Assembly: GCF_039539965.1 (NCBI RefSeq)
Contig: NZ_BAABED010000001.1
Coordinates: 2,170,001 to 2,234,000 of the forward strand
From: Arthrobacter methylotrophus
Lineage (GTDB): Bacteria; Actinomycetota; Actinomycetes; Actinomycetales; Micrococcaceae
Direction of reading: 5' to 3'
DNA length: 64,000 nt
A model generated the notes under the pieces. The model was not told where the DNA came from. It was given only the letters and a program-made list of their open reading frames with translations, and ran no database searches. Position numbers and translations under genes: made by a program. Positions 1 through 7,412 of this stretch are shown here, piece after piece (within the stretch, counting starts at the first letter, position 1; each line of letters begins with the position of its first letter).

Positions 1-1323
1 CAACTTCGACCATGCACCCCATCGCCAAAGCATCCAGGGCCGTCGACCATGTCGTGGGAAGCGCTTGGCGATGTTCCGTGCCGCTTCGGTTTGTCATCGT
101 CTGAGCAAGCAGAAAAACACGTCTGTTCTTAGGGCGTCTTATTTCGGCTTCAGCCACAGCGTTGACCATGAGGATTCCGGGCGTGTGGTGGCTTTCATGG
201 ACGTCATTCTTACGCCGGAGGACCCGAACGGCTCCAAGCCCATGTGTCAGTTCGAGGCGCTCCCCATTTTTTATGTCGAGGTGGTCCCTGAGATCGCCGA
301 ATAGAGCAACTCCCGCCATTTGAATTCCGTGCCGGCTGAACATGTCATCACCGGGATGCCCATCAATGACACTCCACACTCTCTCGCGCAGGGAAGGCGA
401 AAGAAGGGGGTGACTTGCTTTTACCCCATTGTCCAGCACGGTGACGACGGGTGCGTCCAGGGGTGCTGGATCAACGAGGCCTGCGAAGTCCTGGACCCAG
501 TCCTCGACAAAGTCTTGGCCTAAGGTCTCAAGCTCCTCCATGAAGCTAGGCCGACGAATCTCTACTGGCATGGCGCGCGTGTTGAGCAGCATCTCCACGC
601 TGTGTTTCGTCCCGACGACCACGCAGGAGATGTATTCGCCTAACTGTAGAACAGGGTGTTCTACAGTTAGGTCTAGTTGCGCACCAAATCGATCCAAAAG
701 TGGGTACGACGATGTCTCCAAACCATTGTCATCGTGATACCAAAGCTCCCAATAGGTTTCGATTTCATCTGACGGAAGATCTGATTCTTCTCGCCAGAGG
801 TCCGTCAGTGTGACCGGTTCAAAGGCAGCGATATTGGCCACGAGAGCTTGATATCGAGGTTTGCCATCTCTGGTGTCGTCCGCGAAGTTGGCGATGTCGG
901 CGCTTAGCTTCGTCAATTGTTCGTTTGTCAACCACAAGACCGCCCGCTCGGCGGGTGCAATGGGTCTTTGGTCTTCCGGGGGTGCCCCATCAGTTTGTTC
1001 GGATGCCGAATGAAACTGCAAGAGTTCTGCCCGCGCTTTCAGTTCTGCTAGCTGCAGGCGGTGCGAGCTGTCGACTGAACAGCAACAGCCGAGAACCCGT
1101 CTGGGCGAAGTTCTCCCGGTACCTTCGAGCGCGCATGCATGGCCGCGTTTTGGGCGTTTGCTAGCGACTGATTCAGATGCTTTGCGTGTGCACCCCGGCT
1201 TGGGCCATGGTCAAGATACTCGGGACTGAATTTCGGGCTCGCGGGCGGATTCTTCCGGCTACTGGTCTCCTGAGAGGGCATCGCGATGTGATCTAGCGGG
1301 ATGTGCGGGAAGTTCTCAGTCAA
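1..1323 (-). pseudogene. IetS-like subtilisin-family (S8) serine protease, 5' frameshift, C-terminus outside window
   Basis: Reading the minus strand from ATG 1321-1323 gives about 80 residues beginning MTENFPHIPL, then a stop at 1048. From about base 1078 to base 1 a second frame (a -1 shift) is open without any stop for about 360 codons. That frame contains the subtilase Asp motif VTVLDNGVKASHPLL (Asp codon 431-433), the His motif RHGIQMAGVALFGDL (His codon 329-331) and a downstream block RVFLLAQTM...PTTWSTALDAL typical of this family. The catalytic Ser would lie beyond the left edge. The start overlaps the end of the upstream AAA ATPase gene by 8 bases, the usual layout of ietA-ietS. Family knowledge: IetAS was described as a plasmid incompatibility/stability pair and later as an anti-phage system. 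The break could be a real 1-base deletion or a sequencing error; I see no classic slippery site. Confidence 0.8.
639..671. repeat. Perfect 15-bp inverted repeat inside the protease gene
   Basis: CCTAACTGTAGAACA (639-653) is followed by three bases and its exact reverse complement (657-671). The repeat lies inside the open protease frame, so the transcript would form a strong 15-bp hairpin with a 3-base loop in the coding region. There is no following T-run in either direction. Its function is unknown. Confidence 0.85.
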
Positions 1324-2293
1324 TGCTGGGCTTTCTTCTCGCGGCTAACGCGCTGAGGAGAAGCGGAGTGTCGATGGTTGAACCGCCCGCCAAGATAGCG
1401 TCTTTAGCCGCGCGTTCGGCAGCCTTGACTAGATCCGCGTGAGATAGATCGTGTGTTTCGCTGGCGACCGCATTCCAGTTGATCTGGGAGGAGTCCATGG
1501 AGGCCAGCCGACGTCGGATCACGGACACAGCTTGTGCCCTTCCTGGAAGCGCATACCTGACTAAGGCATCGAATCGTCTGAACAAAGCAGGATCCAACAG
1601 GCTCATGTGGTTAGTCGCCGCGATCAGGACGCTTTCGGACGGTGCTTCATCAAGGAATAGGAGGAATGAGTTAAGTATCCGCCGGGCCTCACCGATGTCG
1701 TTAGTCGCGCCGCGGTCACTTCCGAGCGCATCGAATTCGTCGAAGAGATAGACGGCGCGACGCCGAGCCACCTCGTCAAAGATCAGTCGTAGCTTTGACG
1801 CACTCTCGCCTAGGAAGCGGCTCATTACTCCGTCCAGTCTGATGGTCATGAGTGGCAGGGAGAGCTCGTGGGCTAAGGCTGCTGCTGTCAAGCTCTTGCC
1901 CGTCCCTGGCGACCCCGTCAAAAGTAAACGATGGGCCGGAACGAAGCCATGACGGAGTAGTTGATCACTTTGGCGTTGTTCGTGTATGACTCGACCCAAA
2001 GTGGCCGAAATCTCGTCGCTGAGCACCATCTGGGAAAGACCCTCATCAGGATAAGTTATGGCCAGAAGCTCGCTAAGCTCCCCGCGCGGACTGCCAATCG
2101 GCGTTGGTTGTCCTCGGGGAACCTGCTTCGACCGGCTTTTGTCGATCAGGTCTCTGAGCTCTAGCGCAACTTTTGAATGGCCTCGCCGGGCAGATTGGGC
2201 GGCAAGCTGAAGTGCCACGCTGTAAAACAGATCTTCGTCCCCAGAGGCATGCGCGCGAAGGAGGGCCTTGACTTGATCGCTTGGTCCGGGCAC
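1316..2293 (-). CDS. AAA-family ATPase, IetA-like
   Basis: 325 residues. The N-terminal ~75 residues are helical and lack a known motif. They are followed by one AAA+ module: Walker A GSPGTGKS (127-134), Walker B VYLFDEFDAL (181-190), sensor-1 LIAATNH (223-229) and an Arg-finger region ALFRRFD (236-242). The aromatic-Gly pore-loop element seems to be RFLGE (159-163). Size and order match the ATPases paired with subtilases in IetAS loci, where the ATPase is thought to control the protease. The protease gene starts 8 bases before this gene ends, so translation is probably coupled. No other defence gene is visible nearby, only recombinase debris upstream, which fits an accessory island. The ATPase itself looks intact. 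Confidence 0.85.
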   Translation of the reverse strand: MPGPSDQVKALLRAHASGDEDLFYSVALQLAAQSARRGHSKVALELRDLIDKSRSKQVPRGQPTPIGSPRGELSELLAITYPDEGLSQMVLSDEISATLGRVIHEQRQSDQLLRHGFVPAHRLLLTGSPGTGKSLTAAALAHELSLPLMTIRLDGVMSRFLGESASKLRLIFDEVARRRAVYLFDEFDALGSDRGATNDIGEARRILNSFLLFLDEAPSESVLIAATNHMSLLDPALFRRFDALVRYALPGRAQAVSVIRRRLASMDSSQINWNAVASETHDLSHADLVKAAERAAKDAILAGGSTIDTPLLLSALAARRKPSID

Positions 2294-2442
2294 GTTGCCT
2301 CCTTTCGGCCGAATTTTTCAATTCTCGATGAGATGCCTGCTCAAGGATCACTCAGTCTGGCTATCCTCTCATGTAAGAAGTTCCTGTTGATTTAGGCGTC
2401 GCCGCGTGGGCCCGATTCCCGGGGAATCGCTCATTTGGGACA

Positions 2443-2850
2443 TGTTACGGATGTCGTTTGACGATGCGGCACACCGTGCTCCGGTCGACCTTGAATAGTT
2501 CGGCGATCTCGGCCGTGGTGTTGTTGTCCCCCCTTATATAGGGAGACGTGCGCGGAGCGGCCTTTGGCTTTGGCGACTTGCATGCCTTCGCGGGTGCGGG
2601 CGCGGAGGAGGTCGGATTCGACCATGGTCAGGATGTGAAGAGCATCCGGCCGACGGGGTCGGTCGGATCGTGGACGGATCAGCCGATGCTGAGCTTCACG
2701 GTTCGTTTGGTGAGGTCCTCGATGATGTCCCGAGCGTCGGGCAGGGAGCGGGCGAGCCGGTCGAGTTTGGTGACAACGAGGGTGTCGCCGGCCCGGACGG
2801 CGGTGAGGGCTTCGCGCAGCCCAGGTTGTGACTGGTAGTTGGAAATCCCG
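2443..2850 (-). pseudogene. Serine recombinase (resolvase/invertase) remnant
   Basis: Pieces of a resolvase lie in different minus-strand frames. A catalytic-domain segment, GDTLVVTKLDRLARSL...DARDIIEDL, ends at a stop at 2679. Then come ESDLLRARTREGMQVAKAKGR, from the dimerisation-helix region, and a C-terminal helix-turn-helix, TTAEIAELFKVDRSTVCRIV, ending at 2443. The N-terminal catalytic serine region is missing, and frames change at least twice. This is a decayed gene and cannot make a working recombinase. Confidence 0.8.
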
Positions 2851-3058
2851 GGGCCAGGACGACACCGTGAGGGTTCGGCGTCGGCTGGCGGGTGCCCGAT
2901 AGCCGGTCGTTCAGCGGCGCAAGAGCTACTCATAATTTTCGGATTTCGATCACCGTATTTCCGCAGCCGGCTGATTCCCGTAAGACCGCCCGAGAAAATG
3001 CCCGGTGGCGGGGGGGCGAATTTCATCGGTCGACGCAACAAATGGACTAGACAGGGTT

Positions 3059-3068
3059 GTTTGTCCCC
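3059..3068. repeat. Left inverted-repeat core of the IS30 element
   Basis: GTTTGTCCCC, the exact complement of 4885-4894. It lies just beyond the 3' end of the transposase gene. Confidence 0.65.
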
Positions 3069-3080
3069 GTCTGTTAGAGG

Positions 3081-4835
3081 CTACGCCACAGCCGCTTTTG
3101 GTGCTTTGTGCTCGGCCCTGAATCGTTCAGCGGGGGTGTCGTAGTTGAGGTTCTTTCTGGGGCGGGTGTTGAGTTCCCGCATCACGTGATTGACGTGTCT
3201 GACGCTGTGAACGGCCAGGTTGGTGCCCTTGGGAAAGTACTGACGGACGAGCCCGTTGAAGTTCTCGTTCGCGCCTCGTTGCCATGGGCTGGAGCGTTCG
3301 GCAAAGAACACCGGAATCCCCGTGGCCTCGGTCAATGCCTCGTGGCTGGCCATTTCCACTCCCTGGTCCCAGGTCAAAGTGCGTTTCAGGGACGGCGGCA
3401 ACACGGCGAATGCGCTGGCGATCGCAGCGTTAACGCTTGCGGCGGTGTGGTCCCGGGGCAGATTGACGATCATTCCGTATTGGGTTTTGCGTTCCCTCAG
3501 GGTCACCATTGCCGAGACGGATCCGACACCTACGATGAGGTCCCCTTCCCAATGGCCTGCTTCCAAGCGGGTTCCAACTTCGGCCGGCCGCTGGTCGATC
3601 ATTCTCATGTTGCGGATCCGCGAGCCTCGATTCGTGCGGGTGTGCCAACGGGTCTTGCGGATTCGCCTGCCGGTGCGCAGCCTGGCGGCGTAGCGTTTAT
3701 GCAGGCCCTGGCCTTGAGGCAGCAGCAGTGACCGGTAGATCGTTTCGGGGCAGATCCGTAGTTCTTGGTCCTCGGGGTAGGTCTTCTTCATCCAGCCGCT
3801 GATTTCGTCCGGGGACCAGCAGCGGTTGAGCTTGCGTTGCACGAGCCCGCGCAGACGGGGATCGGCAACGAGCTTATGGACCTTCGGGCGAGATCGTTGC
3901 AGGCGGGCGTCGTGGTCGGCCGTGCGGGGGAGATAGCGGCCTTCGGCGTCCCGGTGGCGGTCCAGCTCGCGTTTGATGGTGGAGGGCTGACGTCCGAGCT
4001 CATAAGCCACTCGCCGCATGGAGAATCCCAGGTTCAGCAGGTCGGCGATCTGCAGGCGTTCCCGGACATCTAGGTATCGGCCCGTCGCTACCTGCGGGGG
4101 CTTCAGGGAGGGGATCTGGTAGTTGTTGGCGCGCCGGAGTGAAGTGCCTGTTCGCCTATGCATACCCAGAAGTCTGCACGCCTCGGCGTTGCTCTTGCCC
4201 TCGCGCATCATTTGCCAGTACTTCGTGTCCCGTTCGGCCCGCCGTTGTTGAGCCTCGGAAACCGTTGAAGCCACGACCTGTTCCGCGTAGCGGTTCGAGG
4301 ACAGGGCTGCAGCGTGTTGGGCCGCAGCGGCAGCATTTCTTTCCTTCGCCAGTCGTGCGAGCCGTTCGCGTTCAAAACCGCGGCAGCGCCGGTCCGTCAA
4401 CCGCAGAAGCACCTGGCATCGCGTCAAGGTAGCCTTCGAGCCCCGGAGTTGGTCGAACCGGATCTGGATCCACCGATATGCCGTCGAACGGCTCACCCCG
4501 CCGGCAAGGGCTGACCGTTCAAGGCTGATTCCGTCCTCGAACGCTGCCCAGAATTTGGCTTCGCTCTCGACGTTTGTCTGAAGATGATGGCGGCCTGTGG
4601 CCCCGTCAACCGCAGCCTCCCAGGCCGGGAGCCGGGAGGTATCGAATCCGAGCGCCGCCGTCGCCTCCACCGGACTCAATCCATCACCGCGGAGGCCCAG
4701 ATAATTCTCGCGCAACCAGCGGTAGCCGACTTCCTTGTTGATTCCGGCCGCGCGGGCGGAAGGCTTGAGACCATTTCCCTGCTTGATCGAAGCCAAAAAG
4801 CGGATCCCCGTTGGGGAAGAGGAGCTCAAATACAT
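3081..4835 (-). CDS. IS30-family transposase
   Basis: 584 residues from ATG 4835, which has an AAGGTG ribosome site eight bases upstream; an upstream in-frame start at 4892 is possible but has no clear site. The C-terminal half is an IS30/rve-type catalytic domain with DDE residues Asp432 (in HWEGDLIVG), Asp490 (in TWDQGVEMA) and Glu524 (in GANENFNG). The IS30 signature W-Q-R-G-x-N-E-N is present. The N-terminal ~240 residues hold several helix-turn-helix-like blocks, for example ACRLLGMHRRTGTSLR and RRVAYELGRQPSTIKREL. They make the protein longer than classical IS30 transposases of about 380 residues. The frame is intact, so the element may still be mobile. Confidence 0.9.
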   Translation of the reverse strand: MYLSSSSPTGIRFLASIKQGNGLKPSARAAGINKEVGYRWLRENYLGLRGDGLSPVEATAALGFDTSRLPAWEAAVDGATGRHHLQTNVESEAKFWAAFEDGISLERSALAGGVSRSTAYRWIQIRFDQLRGSKATLTRCQVLLRLTDRRCRGFERERLARLAKERNAAAAAQHAAALSSNRYAEQVVASTVSEAQQRRAERDTKYWQMMREGKSNAEACRLLGMHRRTGTSLRRANNYQIPSLKPPQVATGRYLDVRERLQIADLLNLGFSMRRVAYELGRQPSTIKRELDRHRDAEGRYLPRTADHDARLQRSRPKVHKLVADPRLRGLVQRKLNRCWSPDEISGWMKKTYPEDQELRICPETIYRSLLLPQGQGLHKRYAARLRTGRRIRKTRWHTRTNRGSRIRNMRMIDQRPAEVGTRLEAGHWEGDLIVGVGSVSAMVTLRERKTQYGMIVNLPRDHTAASVNAAIASAFAVLPPSLKRTLTWDQGVEMASHEALTEATGIPVFFAERSSPWQRGANENFNGLVRQYFPKGTNLAVHSVRHVNHVMRELNTRPRKNLNYDTPAERFRAEHKAPKAAVA

Positions 4836-4884
4836 GACAGATTCACCTTGGAATAGGTGTTGCTTCGATCGACAGAATCTCCCG

Positions 4885-4894
4885 GGGGACAAAC
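4885..4894. repeat. Right inverted-repeat core of the IS30 element
   Basis: GGGGACAAAC, complementary to 3059-3068. It lies about 50 bases upstream of the chosen transposase start. Confidence 0.65.
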
Positions 4895-4909
4895 GATACT
4901 TTCAACACC

Positions 4910-5361
4910 ATGATCGGATTCCTCATCGGATATGTGCGCGTATCCACCAGCGCCCAAGACCTCACTGCCCAGAAAAACGCCTTGGTCGCTCTTGGGGTGA
5001 CACCAGAGAATACCTTCACGGACCAAGGACTCACCCGGCGCCAACCGCGCCCGGTCGGGACTCAGGGAAGCGCTGGCCGCCTGCCGGTCGGGGACACCCT
5101 GGTCGTGACCAAACTCGACCGACTGGCCCGGTCGCTGGCGATGCAAAGGACATCGTTGACGAACTCACCCGGCGCGGAGTCAAGCTAAGCATCTGGGGCT
5201 CCGCCTCCGGGGGAACAGCCCAAGCTTTCCAAAACACAGGAAGCCCACCTAGTCTCCGTTCACCGAGTAGGGACACACGCGACGGTGGAACTCGCCGAAC
5301 TCTTCGCGGTAGCGCGTTCAACCGTCTCCGTGCCATCAAACGCGCAGGCGACACCGCATGA
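4910..5361 (+). pseudogene. Serine recombinase remnant with frameshifts and internal deletion
   Basis: It starts well with MIGFLIGYVRVSTSAQDL, the catalytic Ser motif of resolvases (YVRVST), and continues to GDTLVVTKLDRLARSL. The frame then shifts; the next frame reads DAKDIVDELTRRGVKLSI. A block of about 40-50 residues is missing before KLSKTQEAHLVSVH and the helix-turn-helix VELAELFAVARSTVS. Relative to intact family members of about 190-200 residues it has at least one frameshift and one deletion. Confidence 0.8.
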
Positions 5362-5399
5362 CCGCTTAGCGTGAAATTCCGTACGGATCCTCCGTGGAC

Positions 5400-5781
5400 C
5401 CCGAGATACCTTGATCGTGGCGAAACTGGACACGCTGGCCCGATCAGTCACGGACGCCAGGGACATCGCCGAACATCTAGTCCGTAACGGGGTGAAACTC
5501 TCTATCGGCCGGCAAACCTATGACCCCACTGCTCTCATGGGCAAGATGTTCTTCGACATCCTCCCTACCTTCGCAGAATTCGAAGTGGACCGTCTGCGCG
5601 TGCGCACACGCGAGGGCATGGCCATTGCCGAAGCCAAGGGAAGACTCCGCGGCCGCGACCCAAACTCAGCCCCAAGCAACAACAAGAACTCAAACGGCAA
5701 CTACATGATCACGGACCCGACGGACATGTTCTCCGTCTCAAGGACACCATCTACCGCACACTCCAAAGACCCCAACCATGA
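5400..5781 (+). pseudogene. Serine recombinase C-terminal remnant
   Basis: A third resolvase copy begins in mid-domain with DTLIVAKLDTLARSV and continues through DPTALMGKMFFDILPTFAEF and RVRTREGMAIAEAKGRLRGR. It then shifts frame towards a C-terminal piece, DTIYRTLQRPQP. The N-terminal catalytic serine half is absent. It lies directly behind the second remnant and is more divergent from the first two than they are from each other. Confidence 0.75.
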
Positions 5782-5997
5782 CCATCAGAAGGATCCGCGG
5801 AGCTGTCCCTTCCCTCACTTCACCAGCCAACTAGCCGTGTCCGCCCGATTTTGCCCGAATACTACAGCGGCCCCTGGTCGGAACCGGCGTCGAAGTGGGT
5901 CACGAGTGACCGATGGTTGAAGGTTGCCAGAAGCCGCACACCGTTTTCATGCCGGGCAAGTCCGTCCGGACCCTCCAGCAGGGGGCAAGGAGATTCC

Positions 5998-6139
5998 GGG
6001 ACACCCCGCGGCCCAGCCTCTCATCCTGCGCCCGGTAGACCGACGCCGTCGCGCCGCGGCCGATCAGAGTTCCCAGCCTGTAACGGTCACCGGCAAGTGT
6101 CCCTGGTTGTCCCGTGATAGGACCACCCACCACTGACAC
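5998..6139 (-). pseudogene. N-terminal stump of a Ser/Thr protein kinase (PknB type)
   Basis: From ATG 6139 the minus strand reads a short leader, then GDRYRLGTLIGRGATASVYR and AQDERLGR. This is the glycine-rich ATP loop and first strands of a bacterial Hanks-type kinase. After about 47 residues the similarity stops; the frame continues with unrelated sequence to a stop at 5900. The kinase gene was evidently truncated at the junction with the recombinase-rich segment. Confidence 0.65.
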
Positions 6140-6238
6140 ACCGCGACTTCTTCGAACCAGCCGGGCCCATACAGTCTAGGCATACCGCTGGCCGCAGAGT
6201 CCGGGTTGGGGCCCGTGAGGTCCCAACCTTGCTGTGCA

Positions 6239-6568
6239 TCACGGGAAAACAGTGGAAGAATTAGGGTTGGACCAAAACGGCCGGCGGCGCATCTTGCCTG
6301 CTGAGACCCAGGTAAGTCCCCCAGTGCGCCGTCGGTCCTGAATTGCGCTCGGAAGGACGGTTGCGGCCGGTTCGCGCACGCCCGCGGCTGGGCAAAGGTC
6401 GGTGACCAGTCCCATGCCTGCACACTCGCGCGCAGCGGCTATGCCGGCGACAACTGCGGGCTTGTCCTTGAACGGCGTCGAAACAGCAATAACCATTCCG
6501 TCAGGTGATTTGAGGCGGAACCTGAATAAGGACTCCCCGTCAACAAACACTTCGAATATTCCGGCCAC
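6239..6568 (-). CDS. DUF1508 (YegP-like) domain protein
   Basis: 109 residues from GTG 6568, preceded by a strong GGGAGG site six bases upstream. The first ~55 residues, beginning AGIFEVFVDGESLFRFRL and including SPDGMVIAVSTPFKDK, match one DUF1508/YegP repeat, a small antiparallel-sheet domain often annotated as stress-linked but of unknown function. YegP itself has two repeats. Here the second half (from ~residue 62, VREPAATVLP onward) is not recognisably a repeat, so the protein may carry only one unit or a decayed C-terminus. It stands alone. Confidence 0.7.
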   Translation of the reverse strand: MAGIFEVFVDGESLFRFRLKSPDGMVIAVSTPFKDKPAVVAGIAAARECAGMGLVTDLCPAAGVREPAATVLPSAIQDRRRTGGLTWVSAGKMRRRPFWSNPNSSTVFP

Positions 6569-6772
6569 TGCTACCTCCCGGTCTGCGGATCCTGCTCCGT
6601 AGCGACTTCACTAGGAGCGGGACGGAGCATCACTGCATTCCTCGTCCGCTGCTCTGTTTGAACAACCACCGTGAATCGTTTTTCACATGATATTCAGTCT
6701 GTGCTGACTGCGTTGAGGCTAACAAGACCGCGTGAGTAAACCCTGTGTAAAACGTGTGCAACCCCAGGGGAG

Positions 6773-7021
6773 TCAGTTGCCGCTGGCCCTGTTCATCAGG
6801 TGCTCGAGCAGTGCCAGTTCGGGGAATCCAGGGTGTCGGGCAATGCTGGACCGGAGTTTTGCCCGGAGATGTTCCCCGCTCGGCTCGGTTTCATTCAGGA
6901 CTTCGTCAATGATGTCCTGAGCTTGCTCACGCAGGGCCGCCAGACTGTCGCTGTTGCCCCCGGGAACCAGAACCGGTTCCGGCTCGACGAGTGGGTCTTG
7001 AGATTCCAAAGGTTCCGACAC
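6773..7021 (-). CDS. Small hypothetical protein
   Basis: 82 residues if started at GTG 7021, which has a GGGAG site at suitable distance. The same frame is open further upstream to 7351, but that part reads like non-coding sequence. The product has an acidic, Pro/Glu-rich start (SQDPLVEPEPVLVPGG) and then a helical body (REQAQDIIDEVLNET, LRAKLRSSIARHPGF, LALLEHLMNR). No family is recognised. Amphipathic helices and the start site make a real gene likely. Confidence 0.5.
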   Translation of the reverse strand: MSEPLESQDPLVEPEPVLVPGGNSDSLAALREQAQDIIDEVLNETEPSGEHLRAKLRSSIARHPGFPELALLEHLMNRASGN

Positions 7022-7412
7022 TGCCAGCTCCCGATATCCATTCCGGCAAGTCCCAGCTAAGTCAGGAACTCGCCCCCATTCACTACGATAGTAATGAGGG
7101 TGACCGGATTGTTCATGGCTTGAGCGACAGAACCCTGAATATGGCTTGGAAACGATGGTTTGTGACGCGAAAACTTTGGGGGACCGGAGCCTCGGGGATG
7201 CCGAAGATTCCATCCGGAATATCACCCGCGATCTTCTTCTCATGCCTGATCCCGCCACTGCCATGATCAGGCAAATTGACGGCTGGAAGCCCGCCAGCGG
7301 TGTTGAGTTCTCAGCCCGGCTCATCCGGCGGGGCTCGGTCGCGACACCCAAGACGGCAAGAGTCTAGGTTCATTCAGCCTACGCCGGGGGTCGGTATTCG
7401 TGGCCTGCGCGG
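7022..7412. other. Region without a confident gene
   Basis: Between the small minus-strand gene and the transketolase stop no recognisable gene is seen. One plus-strand frame, ATG 7155 to stop 7367 (70 residues, starting MVCDAKTLGDRSLGD), has a plausible mix of charged and hydrophobic residues and a weak GGAAA site. It resembles nothing I know and may be chance. Confidence 0.4.

Larger units (their letters stand above)
3057..4896 (-). mobile_element. IS30-family insertion sequence, about 1.84 kb
   Basis: One long minus-strand DDE transposase is bounded by short inverted ends. GTTTGTCCCC at 3059-3068 is matched by GGGGACAAAC at 4885-4894, and similarity weakens beyond this core. Exact ends and target duplication cannot be fixed by eye. 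The element lies between recombinase remnants that point in opposite directions, so it did not simply split one gene. Confidence 0.75.

Noticed and set aside
65-737. Several plus-strand open frames at the left edge
   Set aside because: They lie opposite the conserved minus-strand protease frame, which carries clear Asp and His motifs, so they are shadows.
2414-2428. Small palindrome GATTCCC-G-GGGAATC upstream of the ATPase gene
   Set aside because: Seven-base arms are weak evidence alone; it could be part of a promoter or recombination site, but nothing else supports this.
3108-3731. Plus-strand frame of about 207 codons opposite the transposase
   Set aside because: It mirrors the IS30 transposase, which has an intact DDE domain; no motif is seen in the plus-strand product.
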